This document shows, piece by piece, positions 11,078 to 22,229 of a stretch of 64,000 bases of DNA. Position 1 is the stretch's first letter, and the number at the start of each line of letters is the position of its first letter. A program made the translations under genes and the position numbers. This DNA is from Canariomyces notabilis (lineage: Eukaryota > Ascomycota > Sordariomycetes > Sordariales > Chaetomiaceae): NCBI RefSeq assembly GCF_033297395.1, contig NW_027041846.1, forward strand, positions 119,564 through 183,563, given 5' to 3'. The notes under the pieces were generated by a model that worked only from the letters and a program-made list of their open reading frames with translations, was not told the origin of the DNA and searched no databases.

Positions 11078-12412
11078 ATGCAGGCTCCTCCGGCGAACGG
11101 GCCAGCGCCTGGGCAAATGGGCATGCCCAGCCCGGAGCAGATTGCTGCCATGCAGCGGCAGCTTGCTGCTGATGCCCAAAGAGCCGGCATGACAGTACCA
11201 CAGTTCATCGGTAAGCATGGAGTCGCATGGTTGCTTGGTTGGATGGCTCTTGCTGACGGCCAAAGAACACCTCAAGAAGCAGGCCATTGAGCAGCAACAA
11301 AGGATGATGCAGCAACAGCAACAGCAGGGCCAAGGTCAGCACCAACACCAGCACCAGCACCAGCATCAGCAACCGCAAACCCCCGGCCAGCCTCAGCCCA
11401 TCGTCCCCGGACCGCCCAACCCGGTGGCCCTAGCACTCGCCAAGTTCCTGCGAAGCCAGAACCTCAAACCACGCACCTGCATCCTCAATGGCGAGCGCAA
11501 AGACATGTTCCGCGTAAGTCCCGATCCGTCTCCTGACGGGTACGCCACGAAATGCTAACAAGCCTGTGGGGTGGGCGCTAAACAGGTGAAACGCGCGCTA
11601 CGAGCCCTGCAGTCGGACGCGTACGCAGCGGCGCGCAAGAAGAACCCGGCGCTGCCCGAGATCACGGACCGGGCGTCGCTCGAAAACACGTTCAAGATGC
11701 TCCCGCTGTCGATGCTGGCACTGCGGGTGGTCAAGGCTGAGGACCCGCACGAGGGCCACAGCCACGGCGGGACGGGCAAGAAGCCCAAGCGGGTCAAGGG
11801 CCTCTGGACGGTGCGAATCGAGCCTCAGCAGGAGGCCGGCGACGACATGTACTACGTCTGGCTGTGGGAAGGAAGCCAGGTCATGCGCAAGGTCTACGCC
11901 GCCCTCGCTCTGTTTGCCATCTTCGCCCTTGTCTGCTACCCGCTCTGGCCCGTCAAGCTGCGCCAGGGCGGCTACTACCTCAGCTGGGGCTTCCTGTGCT
12001 TTTTGGGCCTGTTCTTCGCCATGGCCATCTTCCGCGTCATTCTCTTCTGCGTCACCTACTTTGTCCTACCGCCCGGCTTCTGGCTGTTCCCTAACCTCTG
12101 GGAGGATGTCTCGGTTATAGACAGCTTCAAGCCCGTTTGGGCTTGGCATGAGGTCAGTCTTTGTCTCGCGCTCTCCGCTGTTTTTCTGTGCTGACTCTTG
12201 CTTGTTTCTAGCCGGCTGCCAAAGGCAAGAAGAAGAAATCCAAAAAGAGCTCCGGCTCGGCAAACGCAGGCGCGACCTTTGCTGCCAGCACTGGACAGCC
12301 TGCCCCCGCGACTGCCACTACTACAGCCACCGCTACCCAGATCTCTGCCGCCCCCGCGCAGCAGCGCAGTTACGTGGCTCCAAGAGTGGAGGAGCTCGAG
12401 GACGATGAGTGA
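11078..12412 (+). CDS. SEC62: Sec62, subunit of the ER post-translational translocon
   Basis: Sec62 works with Sec61/Sec63 to import proteins into the ER after translation. Four exons, 11078-11210, 11266-11513, 11586-12152 and 12212-12412, join in frame to give 382 residues; the introns have GTAAGC, GTAAGT and GTCAGT donors. Residues about 55 to 78 form a Gln/His-rich tract (QQQQQQ, then HQHQHQ). The conserved cytosolic domain follows (ALAKFLRSQN, NGERKDMFRVKRALRALQS). Two membrane helices lie at about 229 to 249 and 262 to 287 with the short lumenal loop KLRQGGYYLSWG, typical of the family. The C-terminus has a Lys-rich patch (KGKKKKSKKSS) and ends in acidic EELEDDE. The gene is convergent with phospholipase D, 191 bp apart. 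Confidence 0.95.
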
Positions 12413-12603
12413 GGCAAGGCCGGCGTTTGGCGCGATAGTTGGGAGACTGCATGTGGCAGAAACTCAGGGCTCAGTTTGTCATTAAGATGCATATTTAAAG
12501 TGTGTTTTTTTGGCGGATGGGAAAAAGAAAAAAAAGATAATGGCAATGGATCGTCAATAACATTTCCCGGAAATAGCAAGCTCATCTCCGTCAGCCTATT
12601 CAA

Positions 12604-15600
12604 CTACGTATACAACTCATCCGTCAGCGTGTTCAGCGCCAACCCGTCCCTGGCCAGGTCCTCCACGTCGATCAAGAACTGCAGCGGCATCTCGACTAGG
12701 TTCCCCCGCACGCCGCTCAGCCATTCCTTGACCTCCTCGACGCCGCCGGGAAATTCGTCTCGGACCACGTGCCCGTAGTCCACCTTGCCCTGCTTGTACC
12801 CCTCCTGGGCCTGCTCAGCCGGCTCGCCCGGAATGACAAAGTGTTTCGAGAAGAATTGGTCGTAGTCCTCCCACGTGCGTACCTTGTCATCCGGCACGGG
12901 GTGGAATGCGCGGCTGAAGATTTCCGTGTTCCGCCGCGCCGTGTCGCGCCAGAGGCTGATAAACTGATGGTCCATTGGGTCCCGCACGAGTCTGTCGGCC
13001 GGCGAGCCCCAGTCGTAGTCGTTGACCGGATCGTGGGTGATGGGCGTCCAGTTGCGGTCCGGCACGTCCGGGCGCTGGTGAGCCAGCAGGCCGAGGTGTT
13101 TGCGGTAAAGCTGGCGTCGGAGCGAAGTGGCAAACGCCGAGGCCGTGTACGGGCGCCCACCCATGTAGCTGTCGACCGGGGTGGGGTCCTCGATGACGAC
13201 GGCGATCTCGCTGTCGTGGTCGCCGCGCTGGGAGCGGTCGTTGAGGTTGGCCGAGCCACAGATGACAAGCTGGTCGTCGGCGATGAGGACTTTGCTGTGG
13301 ATGTAGAGCTGCTCCGAAACAAAGGCGTCGAGCTCGGCCTCCAGGGGGCCCGTCCAGGGGATGGTGCGCAGGTCCGGGCCCGAGTCCATGTAGCATGCCG
13401 CCACGCTGTCCCAAGTCGGGTCGGTGAGGCGGCTGGCAGCTTCCTGGTAGCGGCGGTACTGGCTGTCGCCGCGGCCGTGGTAGTCGCTGCCTTGGTACCG
13501 CTCGTCGTATTCGCGGCGTGCGTCCTCGTAGCGAACGCCGCTCTCGTGCTCGGCGCGACCCATGGCACCCCCTGTGTTGATGCGGTCGTAATTGCGCAGG
13601 TTGTAGAAGTTGATGTACCGGTGGGGGTCCTCGATTCCCGCGTTCCGCAGGGTCTCGATGATGCTGTGTCCTCCACGGTTGATGCTGTTGTACTGGAACT
13701 CCATGATAGCACGCGTGCCGAGCGCGCCGTCCGACTTGAGATCCCCAGCAAAGGCAGGCACGGCAGGCATGATGACAATGACCTGGAAGTCCTCGCCATA
13801 CTGGTATGCCCGGATGATGCGGTCGACAATTGCCGCACCGATCTTGTTAGTGACGGGCCTCTGCTCATCCGAGGTGGCCGTGATGAAGAACTGCGGCAGT
13901 TAGCTCTGTCCTCCAAATCAGCGATGACTGCGCGAACCTGGTTCTCAATGTAAACGAAGTGCTTAGCGTTCTTGATAGCCTCGATGTAGGCATTAGCGAT
14001 CGAGTGCTCCGTCTTCACGCCCAGTGACCATTGACAGCAACTGCTGGAGTTAGCGTGTGCAGGAAAAGCAAGTGTGACTCCTACAATACCTCCGAGTGAG
14101 CTGGATGTGTGCAGCAGCCGTCTGACGATGCGACCCTCCTTCCTCGCCACCGAAGAAGCCGTGCATGTGCCGCGAGAAGCGGTCGTGTAGTCCCTCAAAG
14201 AATTCTCCGCCCCCCTGCAACAGAGGCTGCGGAGCATGCTGATAATGAGCCGGTGGTGCCTCGAGCAGCTGATACTTGCCAGGGTTTTGGGCGTTGTATT
14301 TCTTGTTGAAGATGAAATTCCTGTCTTGGTTAGCAGGCATCAAGGAGGTGTAAGGGGCCACAAACCATCTCTGAACAAAATGCTCCGCCAAGTTGTTGAC
14401 GACAGGCCCAGAGAGACTGATTGCGATATCTGACCATCCCATGCGCGAGCTCTTGGTGCGGTCGACTGCGTCGGTCAGTCAAGATACGCAGGCACGCACG
14501 TGGGCTTCTTACGCTTATTGTTCTCCCACTTGTCGACATCCTCAAAATCGTAGACTCTCGCATTGTTGTAGTCCTGACCAGGGAAGATAATGTCGTCCAT
14601 ATTGCCGGGATGGGCGTCGGCAATGGGGTGGCCTGCAGCGTCAGCGGAGCCCTCGACGACCAAGGAACAACCTACTGTTCGTATCCCATCTTCCAAAGCC
14701 TAAGACAGTCAGCAATGTCTTCATTCCGGTACAAGAGCACTTACACATATCCAGGCCGCCCATGAAGGCCACATTGCCGTCGATGAGGCACAGTTTCTCG
14801 TGGTGAGCCCAGTACAAGACGATGTCATCGGCTGTGCCATACAGGTTCTTGAGGGCATCTTCAGAAGCCCTGGCAAGGTCGAACGTCTTCAGGCTGAAGT
14901 TCATTAGACCGGAGTGGAGATCCTGGAGGCCTGATACGAGGCTAACGCCGCTTGGGCGGTGGTCAGGGTGTCTGAAGACCTTGATATTTGGATGCAAGGC
15001 CTCCAAAGCGTGTTTGGTGTGCTGTGGCTGTCAGTCCTGGGCCGAGCCGCAGTGAATGCTGGTCTTACTTGAGAGTTCACTGTCGTTGTCAGCCCCTGTT
15101 ATGTCGACGCAGCACGTCGTACAACACATAGATACACCACTCACAGGTCAGAGCCGCCTCAACTTCCTTGTATACAATCACGTTGACGCGAACCCCACGC
15201 TCGGCAGCAGCCTTGAGCAAGTTATCGAGGCGGTACCGCTCATTGCGGGCAGGGGGCCGGCGAAGGTATAACTCTGGGCTAACGCTCGTCAGATCACCAG
15301 ACCTCTGCTTATCCAGACGAGGGAGCCTACCTCAACCACCAATCCAAGATATAAATGGACTCGCGTGCCTCTAGATAGGGTTAGCGCGTGACCAACTTCC
15401 TGAAGCAGATGTCGTTACCTTCCAGGGCCATAGAGACGGCCCAGAAATAAGAAGCGCCATCCACATACCACTTGGCATGGCCGGTCGACCGGGGAGCGAA
15501 CGAGCCGTAGCGGTTAGCGCTGGTTTCGGCATGGATGTCTTGGTCGTGACACTGGGCGTCGTCGTGAGTGTGTGAATGCGTCTCATCTGTCAAGAGATCT

Positions 15601-15644
15601 TCCAGGCCATGCTTGGCCTTTCGAAGCAGCGAATGAAAGTCCAT
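12604..15644 (-). CDS. Phospholipase D, short fungal form, ten exons
   Basis: The enzyme hydrolyses phosphatidylcholine to phosphatidic acid, acting in membrane traffic and signalling. Ten exons join in frame: 15644-15419, 15370-15331, 15278-15145, 15079-15069, 15021-14745, 14699-14676, 14632-14513, 14465-14090, 14043-13938 and 13890-12604, giving 866 residues. Two HKD motifs are visible, HHEKLCLID at about 210 to 218 and IHSKVLIADD at about 635 to 643, so the catalytic dyad looks complete. The conserved ARESIYILDWWLS lies near residue 80, and IENQFFI spans the exon 9/10 junction. No PX or PH domain precedes the catalytic part, in contrast to yeast Spo14 (about 1,680 residues). Exon 4 has only 11 nt and exon 6 only 24 nt, so automated models may break here. 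The frame and family conservation both require these small exons. Confidence 0.93.
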
Positions 15645-16443
15645 GATGCGGATGCTAGATCTCCAGCCCTGGGTATCAACGATTGGTTTGGTACAACTGC
15701 GGGCAGTTGAACGCCCAGAAGACAGTGGATGTGCGGTTTCCAAGTTCTAAACTAGATCTCGTGAAGCTGATATCGCTGAAACCGTTGCCACAAGTGGTCT
15801 CCCAAAAACTAAAGATCTTTGTAGTACTAGGTGTAGCTTGACAGCAGGGATGACCTCAGCAGCCAACTGCATAAAAGCTGAAACGCTGCGGCAGTTTGCC
15901 AAATTGGCTGTGTAGCTATCCGTCAGACCAATGGGAGGCCGTCGAGCCAGATCCTGTTTGGGTCCCAGTCCCCATTCACAGGCCGGCAATTCGATCCGAT
16001 CCAGTGCTCCTTGTTGCCGTTGTCAGAGACATAGGGCTGAGGAATCCACCTTTTGGCGACCGTTTTAAAAGACATGGCAACCGTTGGCGTGCAAGGTGCT
16101 GCGGCACGAGGACATCGCGGCATTCCTCGGCAGAGCTCAATCGAGTTCGACGTCTCATTGATCCACCTGAATCATGAATGGATGGATGCTCGGCACCCTC
16201 TCGGCTCGCCGGCTCGGCTACCAAGGGCCCATACGGAGTTGTGTTGTATGGAGACGAGGAGCCGAAGGAAGCCTGCGCTGCTGCCGTCGGCCTCGGTCGG
16301 GCCCGGACTGATCTGCGCGTAGCTACGGCTCCGTCGCACAGCCGCAAACACGCGACAACACCAATGCCTGACGTTGGCCGAAAAATTGGCGATGACTGAT
16401 GATGCCCGGTTGCATCATCTTCCGATGCTTCGCGGACAAAAGC

Positions 16444-16491
<48 letters not shown>

Positions 16492-17326
16492 CACACACAC
16501 ACACACACACCACATACAAGTCCATTCATTGTCAGTAACGTTTTTGGAATGTTAGCTAATCGCGGGCCTGGCGGGTAACCCCCGCACTAATTGCTGTGGC
16601 GCCGATTCCGCGCACACAGCTGCAGACACCCGTAGGAAATCCGGGAACGGGCCAATTCAGCCTTAAAACGGCGAGTAAATTCCCCTGACGGTGCCTGTTC
16701 CTGGGAGCTCGCAGCGAGACCAAGCTTCTGACGGCATCCAACGTAATATATTGCTGCGAACCGGCCTGCACACCACCTGCATTCCCGCTTGCAGCTTGCA
16801 ACCCACCGCTTCGAAATTCGAGCCGACCGGTGAGCGTGATGCATTGAGCACTCATATTCTAAGGTACGGCCTTCCGTTCGATCACGGCCGAGGTGCCCCC
16901 CATTTCCCCCCTCCTCCTACCGAGGACAAAAGAAGATAGAGACCTGCCACCCACACCTCCGCCGCCAGCCGTTTGAGACATTTTTTTTTTCCTGTCACCA
17001 ATCCGGTGTCGGCGCCATGCACATAGTTGGCTGACTCCTGACGTTCCTGCCCCGCAGACATCATTTTCTGGGAGGTCATCTCTAAAAGGGGAAAGCGAGG
17101 GGGGATTGAGAGCCGGGGAATCAATTGACACTGCTGTGGGCGGTAATGCGACAAAAAGCTCTCGTCCGGCTCGGAAATCTTGCCAGCGATTGCTAGCCAT
17201 TGTCGCTGCTTTTATCCGCTACAAACTTGCGGCTGGGTGATTTCCACGCCCCCGTGTAATAGAACATCACGAAGAAGATAACAGAGAGAAAAGAAAGGAA
17301 AGAAAGAAAAGAAAACTCAAGACAAC
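15645..17326. other. Divergent intergenic region with a CA microsatellite
   Basis: This spacer separates the head-to-head phospholipase D and GNAT genes. No coding sequence is supported. It contains the dinucleotide repeat at 16454-16511 and a purine-rich GAAA/GGAA tract just before the GNAT start (about 17280-17320), which is probably its 5' UTR. Confidence 0.65.
16454..16511. repeat. (CA)n microsatellite
   Basis: Nearly pure CA dinucleotides run for about 58 bp, with a single CG interruption near 16485 and a few CG dinucleotides at the left edge. It lies in a head-to-head promoter region and should be length-polymorphic. Confidence 0.95.
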
Positions 17327-17966
17327 ATGTCGACTTCCATGACCTACGTCTTCTCGCAAGAGCAACATGGCCAGCTCGTCCCTTATATCGCCGCGCTGCA
17401 CGCATCGTGCATCACGCTCGACCACATGATAGGGCCCTTCCTGCCGCCGCTGACCAACGAGAAGCTGCTGCCGTGGTGGAAAGAGCGCATCGCCGAGGCG
17501 GCCCGAGGCGCCCGCGTCATTGTGTTGCTGCTGCCGGAGCTGGCCTCCGGCAAGAAGCCGTCCGGGTCCGACCTCCGCGGCCTGGCCATGCTCAGGCTGT
17601 CCGAGTCCGAGACGGGCTCCTTCCGGGGCCATATCGACGCCGTGCTAGTCGACCGCAAGCATCGCCGCCAGGGCGGCGCCAAGGCCCTGGTGGCCGCCCT
17701 CGAGTACGAGGCGGCAAAGAGGGGGCGGTCGTTGTTGGTACGTTGCGCGTTTCCCCATCTCTTGCTGCGTACCGGGCCGAGGGCCCAAATCGCTGACGCT
17801 GTTGCACCAGCTCGTCGACACGGAGACGGATAGCGTGGCCGAGTTGGCCTTCAAAAAGTTTGGCTACATCGAGATTGGCAAGGTGCCCCATTTCAGCCGT
17901 GTGCATCCCAATGGCAAAAAGGGCGAGACCTTTTTCTACAAGGAGTTTCTTCCGTCGCCGTCGTAG
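17327..17966 (+). CDS. GNAT-family N-acetyltransferase
   Basis: The protein should transfer acetyl from acetyl-CoA to an amine substrate that cannot be told from sequence. Exons 17327-17737 and 17811-17966 join in phase 0 (GTACGT donor, CACCAG acceptor), giving 188 residues. The acetyl-CoA motif A is clear at about 105 to 130: HIDAVLVDRKHRRQGGAKAL, with the R/Q-x-x-G-x-A loop. ETDSVAELAFKKFGYIEIG (about 142 to 160) is the typical motif B region, where the downstream residues define the C-terminal strand. Length is normal for a single-domain GNAT. There is no targeting signal, so it is probably cytosolic. It is transcribed away from phospholipase D. Confidence 0.88.
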
Positions 17967-19464
17967 ATCGTCTTCCCTCGGGACATTTGTATTTATACCT
18001 CTTATTCGCTGCTGGGCGTTGGTGTTGACGGCTGCTGGCTTCTGCTATTTAGACCGGACGAGGCCCACGCTTCTGGAGGATGCCTCTTTTTCCCGTTAAC
18101 CTCCCAGGCATGTTCGTGTACCAATCTCGATATATCCACCGACTTCTACACTATCTCTTTCTCATCTGTCTCCCCGTCGCTCTAAGCTGGAGGTGTGCAG
18201 AGACGCGTGTCGCCGGTGAACTAAGTACTTAGTCGTCCACTTGTTGTCTCCGGGAGCGTCCCGACCGCGCAGCTACGGCATGGCACGGTCATGCAGTAAC
18301 CCGAACACAATGAACGACTCATAATTTATCTCAGTCTAAGCGGACTCTGTGCTCCAGCCTTCCATTTGTCGAATGCCGTTACGGGATCAGCTTGTGCTAA
18401 TGCGGCCCATTCTGAGGCCGCATGTCGCACACCCGCATGCAAGCTGCCGAGGAAGAGGCCAATTGACGAATCGCATGTTGCGAGTTGCGTGGAGGACAAG
18501 CCCTGCCTTCCTTCCGTCCATAACTCACTATGTAAGTCTAACAAGCTACGCAACAGGGCGCTGTAAGCACCATCTACACCAAGCCTGTCTCAGGAACCCC
18601 TTGGCAGTTCTGAAGAGGGTCATGTTCTGACTTCCCAATGCGTTCACAGGCACACACGTGAAAGATGACCGGCTGTAATTATTCTACGTAGGTACTTACA
18701 CATCCGCCCACTTACGGGAGTACCTACAGCTCAGCACTGCGTCACAGCTGCTGGTCATTATCAACCTCGGACCTGTGCGGACTGGATGACTCGTATTTCA
18801 CCCACACAAAACCACACACAGCATACCGCCCACTATATATGACGGTTGCGTGAACTTTGTAGCTCCTCATCCATGCGCCATCATACCTCCTGGAGAAAAT
18901 GGGACCGGCATGCCGTGCACCACCAGTCTCAACCCAAAAGTCACACAACATGCGGCACACCCTACACATCTGGCGCCAAGTTAGACCGAACAATAGGCAC
19001 CTTCCCATTCACGTACATTCAGACATCATGAAATGGTGTAGCGTCTGCATCAACGGCTAATGGGCCAAGTCCATCAGCTGGGTATCACAAGCCTAGCTGT
19101 ACGGTTCTCAACTGTGCCGGCAACGGAGGAGCTCAATACGGAGGCACAAACTGCCGGGCAAAGGCGAGCTGTCACAACACGAAACATGGACCAGATCTGT
19201 AACCACTAAACCCAAATAACCAAACTCCATATGTACAATGCGAACCGGCAAAGAAGCCTCAAGGGAATCCACTAAGAAACACTACTACACGAGCCACCCA
19301 AAAGGTATTAGTATGCAACATCGCAGATGGGCCCTCTATCCGACAAACCCTCAGGGGAAAATCAGTGCACCGGCTCGTCAGTCGAGCGCCTTACAAACCC
19401 AGGCTATTCCGCCGAAATCAAACAAGATACAAGCCACAGAGGCCCAGCCTTCCAACCTCCCCGC
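17967..19464. other. Intergenic region between convergent genes
   Basis: This gap follows the GNAT gene and precedes the 3' end of the thioredoxin-domain gene on the opposite strand. No supported gene or strong repeat is seen; short reading frames here lack domains. A transcribed 3' UTR probably occupies each end. Confidence 0.55.
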
Positions 19465-21662
19465 TCAGTCCGCCTTGCTGCCGTTAGCAGTCGACCCCAG
19501 AAGCGGGCCCTTGAACGCCTTGGTCGCGTCGTCGAGCCTGAAGTAGCCACGTGGCCGCCTTATCCTGCCACGGAACCACGAGGCGCAGCCAAAGGCGATG
19601 CCAAGCACGCAACCCGAGCTGAGGTACGGGTGCTCCCGGAAGGTGACCTTGATATCAAAGAAGAACTTCTCAAACGCCGAGATAGTGAACTTCGGCTTGA
19701 TCTTGGGCGGGTTGGCGGTGACCTTGTTGAGGGTCTCGAGGATCGAGGTCCGCGAGGGGACGATGGGGTTGCCGGTACTGGTCTGGTCCCAATATTGCCG
19801 GTTCTGTGCGGGGGTTAGTTACGCCTTCAACAAGGGAATTCCGAAGAGCTTACATCTTCGTCATTGATGATGACTCGCTCGCCGTCCTTGACGTCAATGC
19901 CGTAGTGGGTGCGGATCCAGCGCTGCCAAAAGGCGCCGTCGACCCACGCAAACGTGACCTCCTTGCGATCGGACCGGTCCATGTTGATCCTGATGTTCTT
20001 GGCATTGCGGAGCGCTCGCTGGTCGCCCCGGTCCTCGGCCTCCTCAATCCGCAGCTGCTTGGCGTCGCGCAGCTCCTGCCGCTCGAGCTGGAAGAGCTGG
20101 ATCTGCTTGTCCATCCACTCGTTTGCTGCGCTCTTCATCTCGCGGATCGCGCCGTGGAAGGACTCCTCGTCCTGCCTATTGAGGATGCCGAGCACAACAA
20201 TTTTGCGGTCCATGACCTCGCGCGCGTTTGCCGAGGTGAGCTCTGGAACGAGAGGCAGCCACACAGACCTCATCCAGCCGAGTACCATATTCGTATCCCG
20301 CATCTCTCTCGGCGAGAGCGGCGTGTAGTATGTCGGACGCCCCTCACGAGAGACGAGCAGCCGCGGCCAAGTGGAGATTTTGAACCGCTCGTACATCTTG
20401 GGGTCCCGTGTCTTGACCAGCTTAGCGCGGCCGATCAGGCTCATGGGCAGCCGCTCAAGGGCCATGAAGTCCTCGCTGGTGGTGGCGTGGTCGTAAAAGT
20501 AGACGAAAATAACCTCCTCCTTTTCCTCGAGCGCCTTAAACGACTCAAAGTCGACGTCATCGACACCGCTGACGAGATCAACCGCCTTTTCGGCGTACTG
20601 CTTGAGATCGCCGAGACCGCGAAGGCCTTCGTATTCGACACGCTCGCTGCCCTTGAAGAAGAGAAGAGTCGGGTAGCCCCGGAGACCAACATCCTTGCAG
20701 AGGCGAGATGAGACGTCGCAATTCACTTCGCCGATATTGAGCTTGCCTATCATCTCTTTGGCCAACTGCTCCCAGACGGGCGCAAGAGCCTGGCAGTGAT
20801 GGCACCAGGGCGCGTAGAACTTGACAAACCATGGGTCCTGCGTCATGCTCACCCTGTCCTGGAAGAAATCTGCCGTCAAAGGGACGGACATGCCGTCGGG
20901 GTTCGGGGTGGCGGCAGGCTTGACCGTCTTTGCCGAGGGCGGAGTGTACGGGACTGCGGTGGGCTTCGACTTGGCGGTTGAGGCATCGACGGACGGATCG
21001 GATGCCGCCGCGGTTTCCGTATCCGTCGCGTCAGCCTCAGTGGTTTTCTTTCCTTTGGCCTCAGGGGATGCTTTGTCGCCTGGCTGGGGCAGCTGGATGC
21101 TTGCAGGCCTTGTCTTTGGCTTGGCCTTCTCTAGCGCATCCTCCACTGCGCCGCTCAGCACGTCCATGTCCTTAACGCCCTTGAAGGTAACGATCGGCTC
21201 GCCGTCCTCGTACAAAATCGTCGTTGGCCATGACCGCACATTGTGCTCGAAGCACAGGTCATGAAATGCCTGGCAGTTGATGGCTGCGAATCGGAAGTCG
21301 TAGAAAGTCGTAAAATCGGCATCTTTGCTTGCACTACCGGCGGGGGATGAGGTATAGTAGAATTCGTACAACGTCTGGAACGTGGGAGCAAAGTCCTGGC
21401 AGTACGGGCAGGAAGGGCTGGAGACATTAGTACGCGAGGGGAAATCTGTCGTGGGACAGTAGAGTTACCTGTAATGCTTGACCATCAGGTACTTAGAGGC
21501 TTTCATCTCCTCGGCGGCGTTGTGCGGAGTTATCTCCAGCAATGGAGGCACCTTTTTGCCGTTGAAGTATGTCGGCTCCTGCGGCTCTTCATCGTCATCG
21601 ACATCCTGCGCAACGGCGAGGGCGGCAGCGCCAAACAGTAGCGCAAGGTTGAGCAACCGCAT
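19465..21662 (-). CDS. ER thioredoxin/PDI-like transmembrane protein with two thioredoxin domains
   Basis: The protein probably catalyses disulfide exchange in the ER. Exons 21662-21469, 21417-19854 and 19803-19465 join in frame (the last acceptor follows GTAACTAAC), giving 698 residues. A signal peptide is visible at residues 1 to 18 (LLNLALLFGAAALAVAQ). The first thioredoxin domain carries CPYC (68-71), the second APWCHHC (270-273). A low-complexity Thr/Ala/Ser/Pro linker lies between them. A long helical, charged segment follows (about 500 to 560: LERQELRDAKQLRIEEAEDR), then a hydrophobic stretch near 635 to 650 (SSGCVLGIAFGCASWF) and a basic cytosolic tail. The layout matches membrane-anchored fungal PDI relatives (Eps1/TMX type). 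There is no HDEL, consistent with membrane retention. It is head-to-head with TDP1. Confidence 0.9.
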
Positions 21663-22229
21663 TGTCGGTTGCCCGTGTGTGAATGCGCGTTACGCCGGCA
21701 GAACTACTAGTAGTGCAAAGTGACACGCCGTCGTAAACACGAGTAAGCAGCTGGAAATTCGTCGTCGGGAGGGATTTCTCGTCGATGGCGGTTTAGCCCG
21801 GCATTGAGCCACTCTATGGAAACCGACTGCGCGGCCGCTGGGCAGGATGCTCTCAACTGTCGTGTAATTAATTCGATATTCGTTGTCAATATGGAAAACG
21901 GTGTACGCTAGAGCCCTGAATTCGGGGCTGTCGTCGTCGTCTTGAAAGACTTCGCGCAAGGGGCAACACTGCGGGCAGGGGACTTCTCAGAAGGCGATTG
22001 CCTTGTGTTCGATTTCCGACACGTTCGGTTTCCTGCATCTAGCCAGGTCTTTCTGACCGCCTAAATTCCCAGGCACAAATCCACTCACATAAGAGATGAA
22101 ACCCCACCAGTCTTTCCAGTTTCCACACACCCCTGTCTTTGCTGGCACTGCAGATGATCAAGCGATTGGCAGCTGGTGGCGCGAACCGTTGACAGGACTC
22201 CAATTCAACTGGGAGAGTGCAACAACACA
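21663..22229. promoter_or_regulatory. Bidirectional promoter region, PDI-like gene and TDP1
   Basis: A 567-bp spacer separates the two divergent start codons. No reading frame in it is convincing. It must contain both promoters; I see no clear TATA box or known operator. Shared regulation of ER redox and DNA-repair genes is not implied by position alone. Confidence 0.6.

Noticed and set aside
12769..13953. Plus-strand open frame of 394 codons antisense to phospholipase D
   Set aside because: It mirrors the GC-rich coding exon of PLD, is Val/Ala/Arg-rich as typical shadow translations are, and has no domain or splice structure.
19806..20711. Plus-strand open frame of 301 codons antisense to the PDI-like gene
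   Set aside because: It is a shadow of the opposite strand: the minus strand encodes two thioredoxin domains, and this frame shows no motif.
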